Part shown: positions 5,857 through 15,417 of the stretch, one piece after another
Numbering within the stretch: position 1 is the first letter of the stretch
How the letters are laid out: each line of letters begins with the position of its first letter
Source of the DNA: Flavobacterium sp. ov086
GTDB lineage: Bacteria > Bacteroidota > Bacteroidia > Flavobacteriales > Flavobacteriaceae
DNA: 64,000 bases
Assembly (NCBI RefSeq): GCF_900187965.1
Contig: NZ_FZNL01000001.1
Span: 248,001-312,000, forward strand
Direction: 5' to 3'
Program-made: the position numbers and the translations under genes
The notes under the pieces: generated by a model
What the model saw: only the letters and a program-made list of their open reading frames with translations
Told to the model about the DNA's origin: nothing
The model's database searches: none

Positions 5857-8517
5857 ATGATAAAACTATATTGCTACATTTTCTTCTTCTTCACTCTGAT
5901 TTCATTCGGACAGAAATCGGTATCTCAAGAAGATAGAATATACAATGCAGTTGATATTTTTGTTGCGAATCCTTCAGCGAAAGCGTTGCAAAATTTAACG
6001 AGTACAGAAACTGATTTTTGGAAAAATCCGAAACCAAAAACCAAAGATGAACTATTGGCAATTGTGGTTTTAAACTGCAATAAAGCTTATTATGAAAATC
6101 AATTCGGGCAAACCGACAAAGCAATTGCGAGTTACGAAAAAGCCTTGCAAATTTATCAAAAAAAGAAACTTTCAAATTACGATATTATTGAATTTTGCCT
6201 AAAACCTTTAGGCAATTTATATACTGTTTTGGGTGATTATGACAATGCCGAAAATACGATAAAGCAATACTTTTTTATTGTAAATACTTCTAAAAATTAT
6301 CCTGAAGCGCAGAAACTAAAGTTTGCTGCGATTCTTAATCTTTCGAATGTATATCAAAGTTCCGGCAAGGTTTCTTTGGCAATTGAATTATTAGAAAGCA
6401 CTTTAAAAACGGAGAAATTATCCAATTCTCAAAAGGGAATTTTATGGAATAATTTGGGGAATAATTATTTGTTGAGTTCAATAGGAAATTTGATGCGACC
6501 GGAGATTTATGAAAAAGCCAAAACTTCATTTGAATTGGCTGTTCAATATTTGAAAAATGAAAAAGATCAATCCGAATCTTTATCAAATTGTTATCGTAAT
6601 CTGGCAACATTAAGTCGCAAAAGAGAAAAATTTGACCTTGCTAATTCTTATTTGGTAAAAGCAGAAAAGTTGCTTTCAGAAACGAACTTTCAACCTCGTA
6701 AAATGGCAAAACTCTATTATGATAAAGCTTTACTGTTTTTTGATGAGCAAAAATATGATGAAAGTGAAAAGCAAATAAAAGGCATTTTTAAAATTCTAAT
6801 CCCGAATTATAATTCAAAAAACATTCTTCCAAACCAAAATCAATTGTATGCGGAAACGGTTTTAGTTGATGCGCTCGATTTAGAGGCAGAAATTCTGCGA
6901 CTTCAGAAACCAAAAAATGCACTCACAGCTTTTGAACTTTCTTTTTACATTGAAGACTTATTGATGAATTCTTTGGTTTACGAAAATTCAAAAATTATTG
7001 CACAATTACGGGCGCGTAATCGTACTGAAAAATGCATTTCGATTTATGAAAGTTTATACAACAAAGAAAGAAAAATTACTTATTTGGAAACTGCTTTTCA
7101 ATTATCTGAAAAAACAAAATCAGGAATTTTAAAAGGCTATCGCTTGAATATTAAAAATGCTACTTCAGAAGAACAACAGCTTTTTCTTGAACTTCAAAAT
7201 GTAAATAATGCGATTTTAAAAGAACAGCAAAAAGGAAATTCGGCAGATATTTCAGAAATAAATGCTTTTATTAAATGGCAGAATAAATTAATGCTTGCAC
7301 TTAAGGAAACTCAATCACAAAATCAAGATTATATTCCCGAAAAATGTGATTTAAAGGTGTTGTTTTCAAAATTAAAAAATGACAAAGCCATTATGGTTTT
7401 TTATTTTATGGGATTTGAGAATCAATATTACTTTACTTTGCAAAACAACTTAATTAGTTTAAATCGCCTTAATACGTCTCACGTATCAATTTCAAAAATT
7501 GCACAGTTTGTCGATTTTTTTGATTCGGCTGATGCCATTACAAATGATATTCCTGGCTATAATAAATGTGGTAAAGAAGTTTTTGATATTTTAAAATTGC
7601 CAAATAATTCTGTGTATAAAAACCTCATCATTGTTCCGGATGGAATTTTGAATTTCCTGCCTTTTGAAGCTTTAATTACGCAGGAATCTTCTACAACTAA
7701 TTTTGTCAAAATGCATTATTTATTGAATGATTTCAAGATTGGATATAATATTTCGGCTAATATTTATCTGAATTCTAAACCTAATTCAAAATCAGAAAAA
7801 ACAGTTTTGGGCGTTTTTCCAATTTTCGAAAAAACACCTTTTGAATTGGGTTTTTCTAAGAATGAACTGGAATCGATCCGAAATAACTTTAAAGGAAAAT
7901 ATTTAGAAAATTCAGAAGCAACTTTTGGTAATTTCAAAAATAATGCAAGCAAATATTCGATTTTGCATTTAAGCACACACGCTTCTTCGGGAGATATTGA
8001 AACTCCGGCAAGCATTAAGTTTTACGATCAGGAAATCTTATATTCAGAATTGTATAATCTTAATATAAATCCTGATTTAGTAGTTTTAAGTGCCTGCGAA
8101 ACCGGAATTGGAAAATTGTACAAAGCAGAAGGTGCGATGAGCGTTGCCAGAGGTTTTCAGTTTGCGGGAGCTCAGAATCTATTATTTTCGTTATGGAAGG
8201 TAAATGATTACACAACATCTGTATTTATGGATGATTTTTATAAAAACATTAAAAAAGGTCTTCCTTATTTTGAAGCGAACGCCAATGCTAAACTTGATTT
8301 CCTGAACGACAAATCGATTCCAAATGCCAAAAAATCGCCATACTATTGGAGTTCATTTGTGTATTACGGATCTATTTCGGCAGAAGAGAAATCAACAAAT
8401 TATATCTTTTACATCATTAGTTTATTGACTGTAATTGGTTTATTTTTGGTTTTCAATCATTATCAGAAATGGAAAATCTTCACGAGGTTCTCAAAAAAGA
8501 GAAATACAAAAAAATAA
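5857..8517 (+). CDS. TPR-CHAT protease, membrane anchored
   Basis: 886 residues from the ATG at 5857; the longer frame to 5818 runs into a dispersed repeat and is rejected. A signal peptide (MIKLYCYIFFFFTLISFGQ) leads into many TPR-like helices (about residues 40-480). The C-terminal third is a CHAT domain, a caspase-like cysteine peptidase fold: His in LHLSTHAS (His708) and Cys in VVLSACETG (Cys747) are both present, followed by RGFQFAGAQNLLFSLWKV. A membrane helix (about 853-872) and a Lys/Arg-rich tail follow. This predicts a periplasmic protease held by its C-terminus. CHAT proteases are usually activated through their TPRs and cut a partner protein. The 3' end overlaps the aspartic protease gene by 49 bases. 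Confidence 0.85.
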   Translation: MIKLYCYIFFFFTLISFGQKSVSQEDRIYNAVDIFVANPSAKALQNLTSTETDFWKNPKPKTKDELLAIVVLNCNKAYYENQFGQTDKAIASYEKALQIYQKKKLSNYDIIEFCLKPLGNLYTVLGDYDNAENTIKQYFFIVNTSKNYPEAQKLKFAAILNLSNVYQSSGKVSLAIELLESTLKTEKLSNSQKGILWNNLGNNYLLSSIGNLMRPEIYEKAKTSFELAVQYLKNEKDQSESLSNCYRNLATLSRKREKFDLANSYLVKAEKLLSETNFQPRKMAKLYYDKALLFFDEQKYDESEKQIKGIFKILIPNYNSKNILPNQNQLYAETVLVDALDLEAEILRLQKPKNALTAFELSFYIEDLLMNSLVYENSKIIAQLRARNRTEKCISIYESLYNKERKITYLETAFQLSEKTKSGILKGYRLNIKNATSEEQQLFLELQNVNNAILKEQQKGNSADISEINAFIKWQNKLMLALKETQSQNQDYIPEKCDLKVLFSKLKNDKAIMVFYFMGFENQYYFTLQNNLISLNRLNTSHVSISKIAQFVDFFDSADAITNDIPGYNKCGKEVFDILKLPNNSVYKNLIIVPDGILNFLPFEALITQESSTTNFVKMHYLLNDFKIGYNISANIYLNSKPNSKSEKTVLGVFPIFEKTPFELGFSKNELESIRNNFKGKYLENSEATFGNFKNNASKYSILHLSTHASSGDIETPASIKFYDQEILYSELYNLNINPDLVVLSACETGIGKLYKAEGAMSVARGFQFAGAQNLLFSLWKVNDYTTSVFMDDFYKNIKKGLPYFEANANAKLDFLNDKSIPNAKKSPYYWSSFVYYGSISAEEKSTNYIFYIISLLTVIGLFLVFNHYQKWKIFTRFSKKRNTKK

Positions 8518-8909
8518 AATTCAAAGTTACCAAGACGCAACACCTTTTAGTAAAAGCCAAAATCAATGGTATTTCGGGAAACTTTATTCTGGATACCGGA
8601 GCATCAAATTCCTGCGTTGGATTTGAAAGCATTGAACGTTTTGAATTAAATGCAAAAAAATCAAAAACCAAAGCTTCAGGCGCTGGCGGAACCGGAATGA
8701 AAACACAGATTTCGGCACATAATAAGTTAGAACTCGGAAGTTGGAAAAACACGGACTTTGGTATCGTGATTTTTGATCTTTCGCATGTCAATGAAGCTTT
8801 AGAATCTTTTAAGGCAAAACCTGTTCATGGTATTATTGGCGCCGATGTTCTTCTTGAAGGGAAAGCAATTATAGATTATTATAATCATTATTTGTATCTT
8901 AAATTATAA
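8469..8909 (+). CDS. Retropepsin-like aspartic protease
   Basis: 146 residues. The single-domain retropepsin signature is clear: hydrophobic strand, then FILDTGAS with the catalytic Asp at residue 42, later HGIIGADVLLEGKAIIDY, the family's second conserved block, and a C-terminal YLYLKL. Such proteins dimerise to build one active site. No signal peptide is seen, so it should be cytoplasmic. The ATG lies inside the CHAT gene, whose last 49 bases it overlaps in another frame, so translation of the two is coupled. Proteins of this clan AA type in bacteria have few known substrates; the neighbouring CHAT tail or the giant adhesin system are only guesses. Confidence 0.88.
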   Translation: MENLHEVLKKEKYKKIKFKVTKTQHLLVKAKINGISGNFILDTGASNSCVGFESIERFELNAKKSKTKASGAGGTGMKTQISAHNKLELGSWKNTDFGIVIFDLSHVNEALESFKAKPVHGIIGADVLLEGKAIIDYYNHYLYLKL

Positions 8910-9009
8910 TTACAAATTCAATATACATTTGGTAATTAAGGCTTCAAAACTGAATTCCTTACTTTTTAACAATAATTATTTTATATTTATCGTAATTGAG
9001 TTTTTTACA

Positions 9010-9017
9010 TATATTTG
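9010..9017 (+). promoter_or_regulatory. -7 element for the SprB-like giant gene
   Basis: TATATTTG matches the flavobacterial TAnnTTTG box and ends 27 bases before the ATG at 9045. No good -33 TTG is seen at the usual distance. Confidence 0.5.
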
Positions 9018-9044
9018 TTAAAACATTTTAACAATCCTATACGT

Positions 9045-12000
9045 ATGAAAAAAACTTTACTTTTTTTTCTTTTACTGTTTACCAATTATTTTTATGCTCA
9101 GGTCAATGATATAGAGCATTGCTTCAGAGATACCCAATTTGATTTAACGGTTAATCAGTCCCTTTTACTCGGTAATTTAAACCCTGCTGAAACTACAATT
9201 AGTTATCACTTAAGTGCTGAAGATGCAACTGCCAACATAAATGCAATTGCACAACCAACAGCCTATACTAGCTCGGCATTGTCTAAAACTATTTATGCCA
9301 GAATAGATAATCAAGGAACTATTACAACAAAGTTTTTTAATATAAAGGTATATCAAGATTTAACTTTAACAACTGTTACATCACCGGCTCGCTGTAATGG
9401 GCAAAATGACGGTTCTTTAACTGTAGTTCCTTCCGGAGGTAAAACTCCTTATGCTTATAGTTTAGATGGAGGTCCTTTTACTGTTTATATTGGTAATCCA
9501 ATTGGTGTTTTTAATAATTTACCAGCGGGTACTCACACGATAATACTAAAAGATGCTTTGGGTTGTCCATCAATGCAACAAGCCTTTCAAATAACAGAAC
9601 CAACTGTTTTAGTTGCAACTAGTACGGTTTCTAATCAAAATGTAATTGTTACCGCTACAGGAGGAACTGTGCCTTACCAATACTCTTTAGACGGAATGAG
9701 TTATTCAGCTAGCAATGTTTTTCAGGTTATCACTCCTGGAAATTATGCTCCCAGGGTGCGAGATGTTAATGGCTGTATAGTAATGGTTCCAGTTACTGTT
9801 CTGCCTCCTTTGAATGCTACAGTTGCTGTTACTAAAGAAGTTGATTGTAATAGCGGTGCTGTATTTACTGTTACTGCATCCGGAGGGCAACTCCCTTATC
9901 AATATTCTATAGATGGAGGGGCTACATTTCAAACAAACAATGTTTTTGGTAATCTGCCTGCAAGAACTTATAATATAGCGGTAAAAGATGCTGTAAATAC
10001 AGTCTCAAATGGAACTCCAATTGTAATATATCCACCTTTTCCAATAGGTGTAAATACTACAGTTTCACCTATAACCTGTTCTAATAATGCAATTATAACT
10101 GTTATCGCTACCGGAGGACAAGGCCCTTATCTTTTTTCTCTCGATGGCGGAATAAATTATAGCTCTAACAATACTTTTTCTAATCTTCTTGCCGGTACTT
10201 ATAGTGTCGCTGTAAAAGATCAGAAAAATTGTGTTTCTTCAATTTTTAATGTTACAATAGATCCGTTTTTGCCTTTAAGTGCAACTGCTTCAAATACTTC
10301 AATATTATGCAACGGCGATTCTGGCTCTGTAACTGTTAATGCTACTGGTGGAAAAGCTCCGTATCAATACTCTATAAACGATGGTGCTTATGCAACTAGT
10401 AATACATTCGACGGACTTACTGCCGGGACTTATACGCTAAAAGTAAGAGATGCTGTCGATTGTGTGTCAACTATTAATCACATCATCAATCAGCCAACAA
10501 CTGCTTTAACTGCACTTTTATCCATTTCAGGTGCGGATATAACCTTAACTCCCTCTGGAGGAACTGCTCCTTATCAATATTCTTTAGATGGCGGTCCTTA
10601 TCAGACTAGTAATATTATTAAAGTTTTAACTTCAGGGAATTATACGGTACAAGTAAGAGATTTTAACGGCTGTATAAAAACATTCGCAACATCAATTACA
10701 GTTCCAAATCCTTTAACTTGTTCTACAATTATCACTAAAGCAATGGATTGTATTAGTGGCGCTTCAGTAACTGTTAATGCTGCAGGTGGTAAACCTCCAT
10801 ACATATATTCAATAAATGGAGGAATATCCTATCAATCGACTAATACTTTTACTAATATATCTGCCGGAACCTACACTATAAAAGTAAAGGATGCTGAAAA
10901 TACGATTTCAAATTCAAATACAATTACATTACAAACACCTAGTCCAGTAACAGCTTCTTTTATTTATACAAATGTAAGATGTATAGGATCTAATGACGGA
11001 TCTGTACAAATAACGGCAACGGGTGGAAAAGCTCCTTACACTTACTCCTTAAATAATAATCCTTATAGTTCAAGTAATGTAATCAATAATTTAGCAGCTT
11101 CAAATTATACTATAAATGTAAAAGATGATAATGGATGTCTCTTTACATTTATGGTAACAATATCACAACCAGATGCTTTATCAGCTTCTACAGTAGTTAA
11201 AGCTGCTTCTGCGAATGGTAATGATGGAGAAATAACGGTGAATCCTTTCGGAGGAGTTGCTCCATATGTCTATTCAATTGCAGCCGATCTTGGATTACCA
11301 AGTGGCCCTTTTCAATTATCTAATGTTTTTATGGGACTACAAGCCGGATCCTATATTGCTAAAGTAAGAGATGCAAATGGATGCGAGTTTAATTCTGTTA
11401 CAATAATTGTTAAAAATCCAAGTCCTTTAACTTCTACAGCAGTTATTACAAAAACGTTAGATTGTATTAGTAATGCAACAATAACTGCAACAGCTATCGG
11501 AGGACAATCTCCTTATACTTATTCTATAGATGGGGGAGCAACTTACCAATCTGGCAATGTTTTTACTAATGTCGTTGCGGGAACCTATAATGTAATTGTA
11601 AAAGATGTTGCAAATACATTTTCAAACACGAATACAATTGTAATAAATCCGCCTGTTCAATTAGTTGCAACTCTTGCTATTACTAAACCTTTGGATTGTA
11701 ACGGCAGTGCCAGTATTAAAGCTACTGTAACTGGCGGAACTGCTTCCTATCAGTACTCAATAAATAATGGAGCTTATAGCGCTATAAATGTTTTTTACGT
11801 ATCTGCTGCCGGAAATTATATTATAAACATTAGGGATTCAGCTGGCTGTATCGTTCAAAAAGTAATCAATATTCCGTCATATAATCCTATATCTATAAGT
11901 AATATGATTACAAATGTAACTTGCTTCGGCGGCAATAATGGATCAATAAGAGTTTTAGCAAGTAGTGGAGTTTCTCCTTATACGTATTCCATTGGCACTA

Positions 12001-14972
12001 CATACCAAGCAAGTAATCTCTTTACTAATTTAGCTGCAGGTAATTATGTAGTTTCAGTAAAAGACAAACAAGGATGTGTTCGTATTTTACCTGCAGTAAT
12101 TACACAACCTGCAGCCATAGCTATTGTTACAAATATTACCAATGCAACCTGTTATGATTCCGCAACAGGAGCAATAACGGTAAATGCTTCTGGTGGTACA
12201 TATCCATATACTTATTCTATAGATGATAGTAATTATTCAGCAAATAATACTTTTTCTAATTTAGCTGTCAGAGTTTATACTTTATATGTTAAAGACAACA
12301 AAGGATGTGTCGCTTCATCTTCTGCAACGATCTCTCAACCGAATGCTTTAGTACTTGATGTTGATGTAAAATCTATAAATAATGATGGATCAATTGGCGG
12401 ACTTATAAAACTAAATGCTTCCGGAGGGAAAGCTCCTTATCTTTATTCTGTAAGAAATGACACAAGAGGTGTACAAGTATCCTTAAATCAAAATATCAGA
12501 ATCTATAGCGGTATGGCCGAAGGCTATTATACAATTAGCGTTACAGATGCAAACGGATGTAAAGTGACTAATAGTAATGTAAATGTTACGATAACAAATC
12601 CAATTGTATTGAATGCTGCTAAAACACCTATTAGCTGTATAAAAAATGCTTCATTGGTTGTAACTGCTTCCGGAGGTGTTGCGCCATATCTTTATTCGTA
12701 TGATAGTGGTGTTACTTATACAACTAACAATCCGGGACTAACCAATTTAACTGTGGGCACTTATTCAATACTATTAAAAGATGCGATTGGTAACGAAGCT
12801 CAATCTTATTTTATTGTCAAACCATATGTTCCTGTAAAAACAACTGCTACTGTTTCATATGAAACTTCTGAAGGTTATGTTGCCGGAGTAATAACAATGA
12901 GTTCCAGTAATGGTGTTACTCCATATACCTATAAAGTTAAAGATAGTGCTACAGGTAAAGTAATATTTGACAATTCACTTTCAATAGGCTATATCGGATT
13001 GCCTGAGGGAACTTATTCTATAACTGCTAAAGATGCTAATGGTTGCGAGTCTGAAAGCGTAGATGCGACACTCGTACTTCCGGAACCAATTTTAATAAGC
13101 ATAAGTAATGTTACTCCTATTACTTGCGAAAATACGGGAGAAAGCTTAAATATTAGCGCATCGGGAGGTGTACCGCCTTATCTTTATTCGGTTGATTTAG
13201 GTGAAACCTATAGATCAATTACTGGCGTTGCAAATTTAAAATCAGGCTTGAATTATATTTTTTATGCAAAAGATGCTATTGGTAATACAAGTAAGTTTTA
13301 TTATAAAGTAAAAACATACGTTCCATTAACACTCGATTTGACTAAAACTGATGTAAATTGTAACGGAGCTCAGGATGGGACAGTAGTAGCGGCTGCAACG
13401 GGAGGAAATGCTCCTTATACTTATTCAATAGGAAACGGATTTACATCCTCTAAAGTTTTCAGTAATCTAACTGCCGGACAATACAATGTAACGGTAAAAG
13501 ATGCTGTTGGATGCACTACTACCACAACAATAACAATACTACAACCTACTCTTTTAGCAGTAACTACAAGTGTTATAAATGCAACTACTACTAACGGCGG
13601 AAACATAACTGTTACAGCTTTTGGAGGAACTTTTCCTTATTCTTATTCTCTTCAAAATAATAATGGATCAATTGTAGTCCCGACACAAACTTCTAATGTA
13701 TTTACAGATTTAACACCGGGATCATATTCCGTAAAGGTGACTGATTCACGTGGATGTATAATTTTACAATCTGGAATTAATATCTTAGTAACATCACCTC
13801 TTGTGGCAACCTATACCGTAATTCCTGTGGGTTGTAGCAACCCGGCAATTATAACGGTAATTGCGATTGGAGGAACTGCTCCTTACACGTATTCTTTTGA
13901 TAATGGAATTACTTATACAACTTCCAACATATTTTCTACTTTCACTTCTGGAAATTATGAAATAAAAGTGCGTGATGCTCAAAACAACATCACATCAATT
14001 GTTGCTGTTTTGTCTCCGTTAGATCCTTTAAGTTTAGTGGCGACAGTTGTCTCGTCAATAACTTGCTCTCAAAACGGAACAATAGAAGCTACTGTTTCCG
14101 GTGGTCGTGCTCCATATGACTATTCCTTGAATAGCGGTCCATTTCAAGTTAGTAATACTTTTATTGTCCCTGCAGGTACTCATACTATATCTGCCAGAGA
14201 CATTAATGGGTGTCTCGTAATGGTAGCTGTAGAATTAAAACAACCGGAACCTCTTATTGCTTCTGTGGATGTAGAAGGTCATACAGCGACAATTACTGTT
14301 GCTGGTGGTTTAGGTTCTTATTTATATGCTATTTCACCTAATTTTAATGTATTTACATCAAGTAATACATTCACAAATTTAGAAGTTGGTAATTACAGTG
14401 TAATTGTTCAGGATCCAAGCGGATGTTATATAACATTAAGTTTTGTTATTGAACCTCCAGCACCTTTGGTTGAAGGAAAAGAGGCAACAACTATTGAATT
14501 TAAACCTGGACAAACCCTGGCAGACTTAATCGTTGAAGGAGAAAATATTCAATGGTATAGCAGTCAAAATCCTTCTGGTGGAAAAAATAACAAAACAAAT
14601 GAAACTCCATTGCCATTAACAACTGTTCTTGTGGACGGTGTGACTTATTATGCTTCTCAAACCATAAACGGAGTGGAAAGCAAAGAACGTCTTGCTGTTA
14701 CGGCTAAATCAAATGGATCACTTTCGACACCGGATTTTGTACTTCCTAATTTCAAGTATTATCCAAATCCTGTGAAGCATATATTGACGATAAACAATAC
14801 TGCTCTGATTGATGAAATCGAAATATATGCTGCTTCCGGACAAAGTATTTTATCTAAAAGAATAGATAGTGATCATTCTGAAATTGATTTATCAAATGTT
14901 TCTTCGGGATTGTATTTCTTGAAAGTAAAATCTGAAGGACAAGTGAAAATTGTTAAACTTGTGAAGAAATAA
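9045..14972 (+). CDS. Giant SprB-repeat surface protein with T9SS sorting domain
   Basis: 1975 residues from the ATG at 9045 (MKKTLLFFLLLFTNYFYAQ signal peptide); the frame open from 9015 would overlap the -7 box. The body is about 22 repeats of 70-80 residues, each with a core like GGKAPYTYSL and then NLxAGTYxVxVKDxxGC. Many have a leading TCNGxxDGSI, others a Cys-only variant. SprB-type repeats occur in the gliding adhesin SprB of Flavobacterium johnsoniae. An Ig-like module follows, and the end is a type A T9SS sorting domain (KYYPNPVKHILTIN, then SSGLYFLKVKSEGQVKIVKL). The protein should be secreted by T9SS and attached to the cell surface. No PorP/SprF partner gene lies next to it. Confidence 0.9.
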   Translation: MKKTLLFFLLLFTNYFYAQVNDIEHCFRDTQFDLTVNQSLLLGNLNPAETTISYHLSAEDATANINAIAQPTAYTSSALSKTIYARIDNQGTITTKFFNIKVYQDLTLTTVTSPARCNGQNDGSLTVVPSGGKTPYAYSLDGGPFTVYIGNPIGVFNNLPAGTHTIILKDALGCPSMQQAFQITEPTVLVATSTVSNQNVIVTATGGTVPYQYSLDGMSYSASNVFQVITPGNYAPRVRDVNGCIVMVPVTVLPPLNATVAVTKEVDCNSGAVFTVTASGGQLPYQYSIDGGATFQTNNVFGNLPARTYNIAVKDAVNTVSNGTPIVIYPPFPIGVNTTVSPITCSNNAIITVIATGGQGPYLFSLDGGINYSSNNTFSNLLAGTYSVAVKDQKNCVSSIFNVTIDPFLPLSATASNTSILCNGDSGSVTVNATGGKAPYQYSINDGAYATSNTFDGLTAGTYTLKVRDAVDCVSTINHIINQPTTALTALLSISGADITLTPSGGTAPYQYSLDGGPYQTSNIIKVLTSGNYTVQVRDFNGCIKTFATSITVPNPLTCSTIITKAMDCISGASVTVNAAGGKPPYIYSINGGISYQSTNTFTNISAGTYTIKVKDAENTISNSNTITLQTPSPVTASFIYTNVRCIGSNDGSVQITATGGKAPYTYSLNNNPYSSSNVINNLAASNYTINVKDDNGCLFTFMVTISQPDALSASTVVKAASANGNDGEITVNPFGGVAPYVYSIAADLGLPSGPFQLSNVFMGLQAGSYIAKVRDANGCEFNSVTIIVKNPSPLTSTAVITKTLDCISNATITATAIGGQSPYTYSIDGGATYQSGNVFTNVVAGTYNVIVKDVANTFSNTNTIVINPPVQLVATLAITKPLDCNGSASIKATVTGGTASYQYSINNGAYSAINVFYVSAAGNYIINIRDSAGCIVQKVINIPSYNPISISNMITNVTCFGGNNGSIRVLASSGVSPYTYSIGTTYQASNLFTNLAAGNYVVSVKDKQGCVRILPAVITQPAAIAIVTNITNATCYDSATGAITVNASGGTYPYTYSIDDSNYSANNTFSNLAVRVYTLYVKDNKGCVASSSATISQPNALVLDVDVKSINNDGSIGGLIKLNASGGKAPYLYSVRNDTRGVQVSLNQNIRIYSGMAEGYYTISVTDANGCKVTNSNVNVTITNPIVLNAAKTPISCIKNASLVVTASGGVAPYLYSYDSGVTYTTNNPGLTNLTVGTYSILLKDAIGNEAQSYFIVKPYVPVKTTATVSYETSEGYVAGVITMSSSNGVTPYTYKVKDSATGKVIFDNSLSIGYIGLPEGTYSITAKDANGCESESVDATLVLPEPILISISNVTPITCENTGESLNISASGGVPPYLYSVDLGETYRSITGVANLKSGLNYIFYAKDAIGNTSKFYYKVKTYVPLTLDLTKTDVNCNGAQDGTVVAAATGGNAPYTYSIGNGFTSSKVFSNLTAGQYNVTVKDAVGCTTTTTITILQPTLLAVTTSVINATTTNGGNITVTAFGGTFPYSYSLQNNNGSIVVPTQTSNVFTDLTPGSYSVKVTDSRGCIILQSGINILVTSPLVATYTVIPVGCSNPAIITVIAIGGTAPYTYSFDNGITYTTSNIFSTFTSGNYEIKVRDAQNNITSIVAVLSPLDPLSLVATVVSSITCSQNGTIEATVSGGRAPYDYSLNSGPFQVSNTFIVPAGTHTISARDINGCLVMVAVELKQPEPLIASVDVEGHTATITVAGGLGSYLYAISPNFNVFTSSNTFTNLEVGNYSVIVQDPSGCYITLSFVIEPPAPLVEGKEATTIEFKPGQTLADLIVEGENIQWYSSQNPSGGKNNKTNETPLPLTTVLVDGVTYYASQTINGVESKERLAVTAKSNGSLSTPDFVLPNFKYYPNPVKHILTINNTALIDEIEIYAASGQSILSKRIDSDHSEIDLSNVSSGLYFLKVKSEGQVKIVKLVKK

Positions 14973-15060
14973 CGGTTTTTTTTAAATTCCAATATTTAAT
15001 CCCGAGGCTTCAGGATCAAATTCCAATCTTGACTGAAATTTCAGATTGAGAAGAATCAAT

Positions 15061-15113
15061 AAAAAAATCCAAACTCTAATTCCGAAATATCGGTAGGAGT
15101 TTGGATTTTTTTT
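15061..15113 (+). terminator. Terminator of the SprB-like gene
   Basis: Arms AAATCCAAACTC and GAGTTTGGATTT around a 20-base loop, then a T run, about 90 bases after the stop. Confidence 0.8.
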
Positions 15114-15141
15114 ATTGTTTAAAAGAAGCCAAATGTTTGAG

Positions 15142-15285
15142 GCTAGCCCAGATTACTTCACTTAACATTTATACATTTATTTTCATAGGAGTTCAGTGAA
15201 CTTCGTTTGAAGCGGTATCCTTTTTTGAGATGTCCCGAGGCTTCGGGATCTTCACCGTAAAAAGATAAAGCCGAAAGCGGAAACT
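15142..15285. repeat. Composite hairpin repeat, copy 2
   Basis: Shares with copy 1, in opposite orientation, the blocks ATTACTTCACTTAA and GGAGTTCAGTGAACTTCG, and with copy 3 the pattern AAGCGGTATCCTTTT ... AAAAGATAAAGCCGAAAGCGG. The central hairpin here is TCCCGAGGCTTCGGGA instead of the TCCGCC palindrome. Confidence 0.65.
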
Positions 15286-15360
15286 ATGTCTATTAAAAAG
15301 CGAATTGTATTGCTTCTGAACTTTATAAATTTCAATTCTAAATTTTATAACTAATCAAAA

Positions 15361-15396
15361 AAAATCCCAAACTCCGTGAGGAATTTGGGATTTTTT
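15361..15396 (-). terminator. Terminator of the RND efflux operon
   Basis: Arms AAATCCCAAACTCC and GGAATTTGGGATTT with a 4-base loop, flanked by A and T runs, 22 bases past the RND pump stop. It could also work on the plus strand. Confidence 0.8.
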
Positions 15397-15417
15397 CAAT
15401 CTAAATTAAATCAAAAA

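Larger units (their letters stand above)
14973..15417. other. 445-base gene-free stretch
   Basis: It holds two intrinsic terminators (15061-15113 and 15361-15396) and composite hairpin repeat copy 2 (15142-15285). I see no gene in it. Confidence 0.7.

Noticed and set aside
5857..8909. CHAT protease plus second protease as an anti-phage suicide system
   Set aside because: The CHAT protein has a signal peptide and membrane anchor, and no nuclease, CRISPR effector or sensor gene lies nearby, so an envelope role is more likely.
9045..14972. Possible CRISPR array or DNA-level tandem repeat in the SprB-like gene
   Set aside because: The repeats are at the protein level with diverged DNA; there are no identical direct repeats with spacers.
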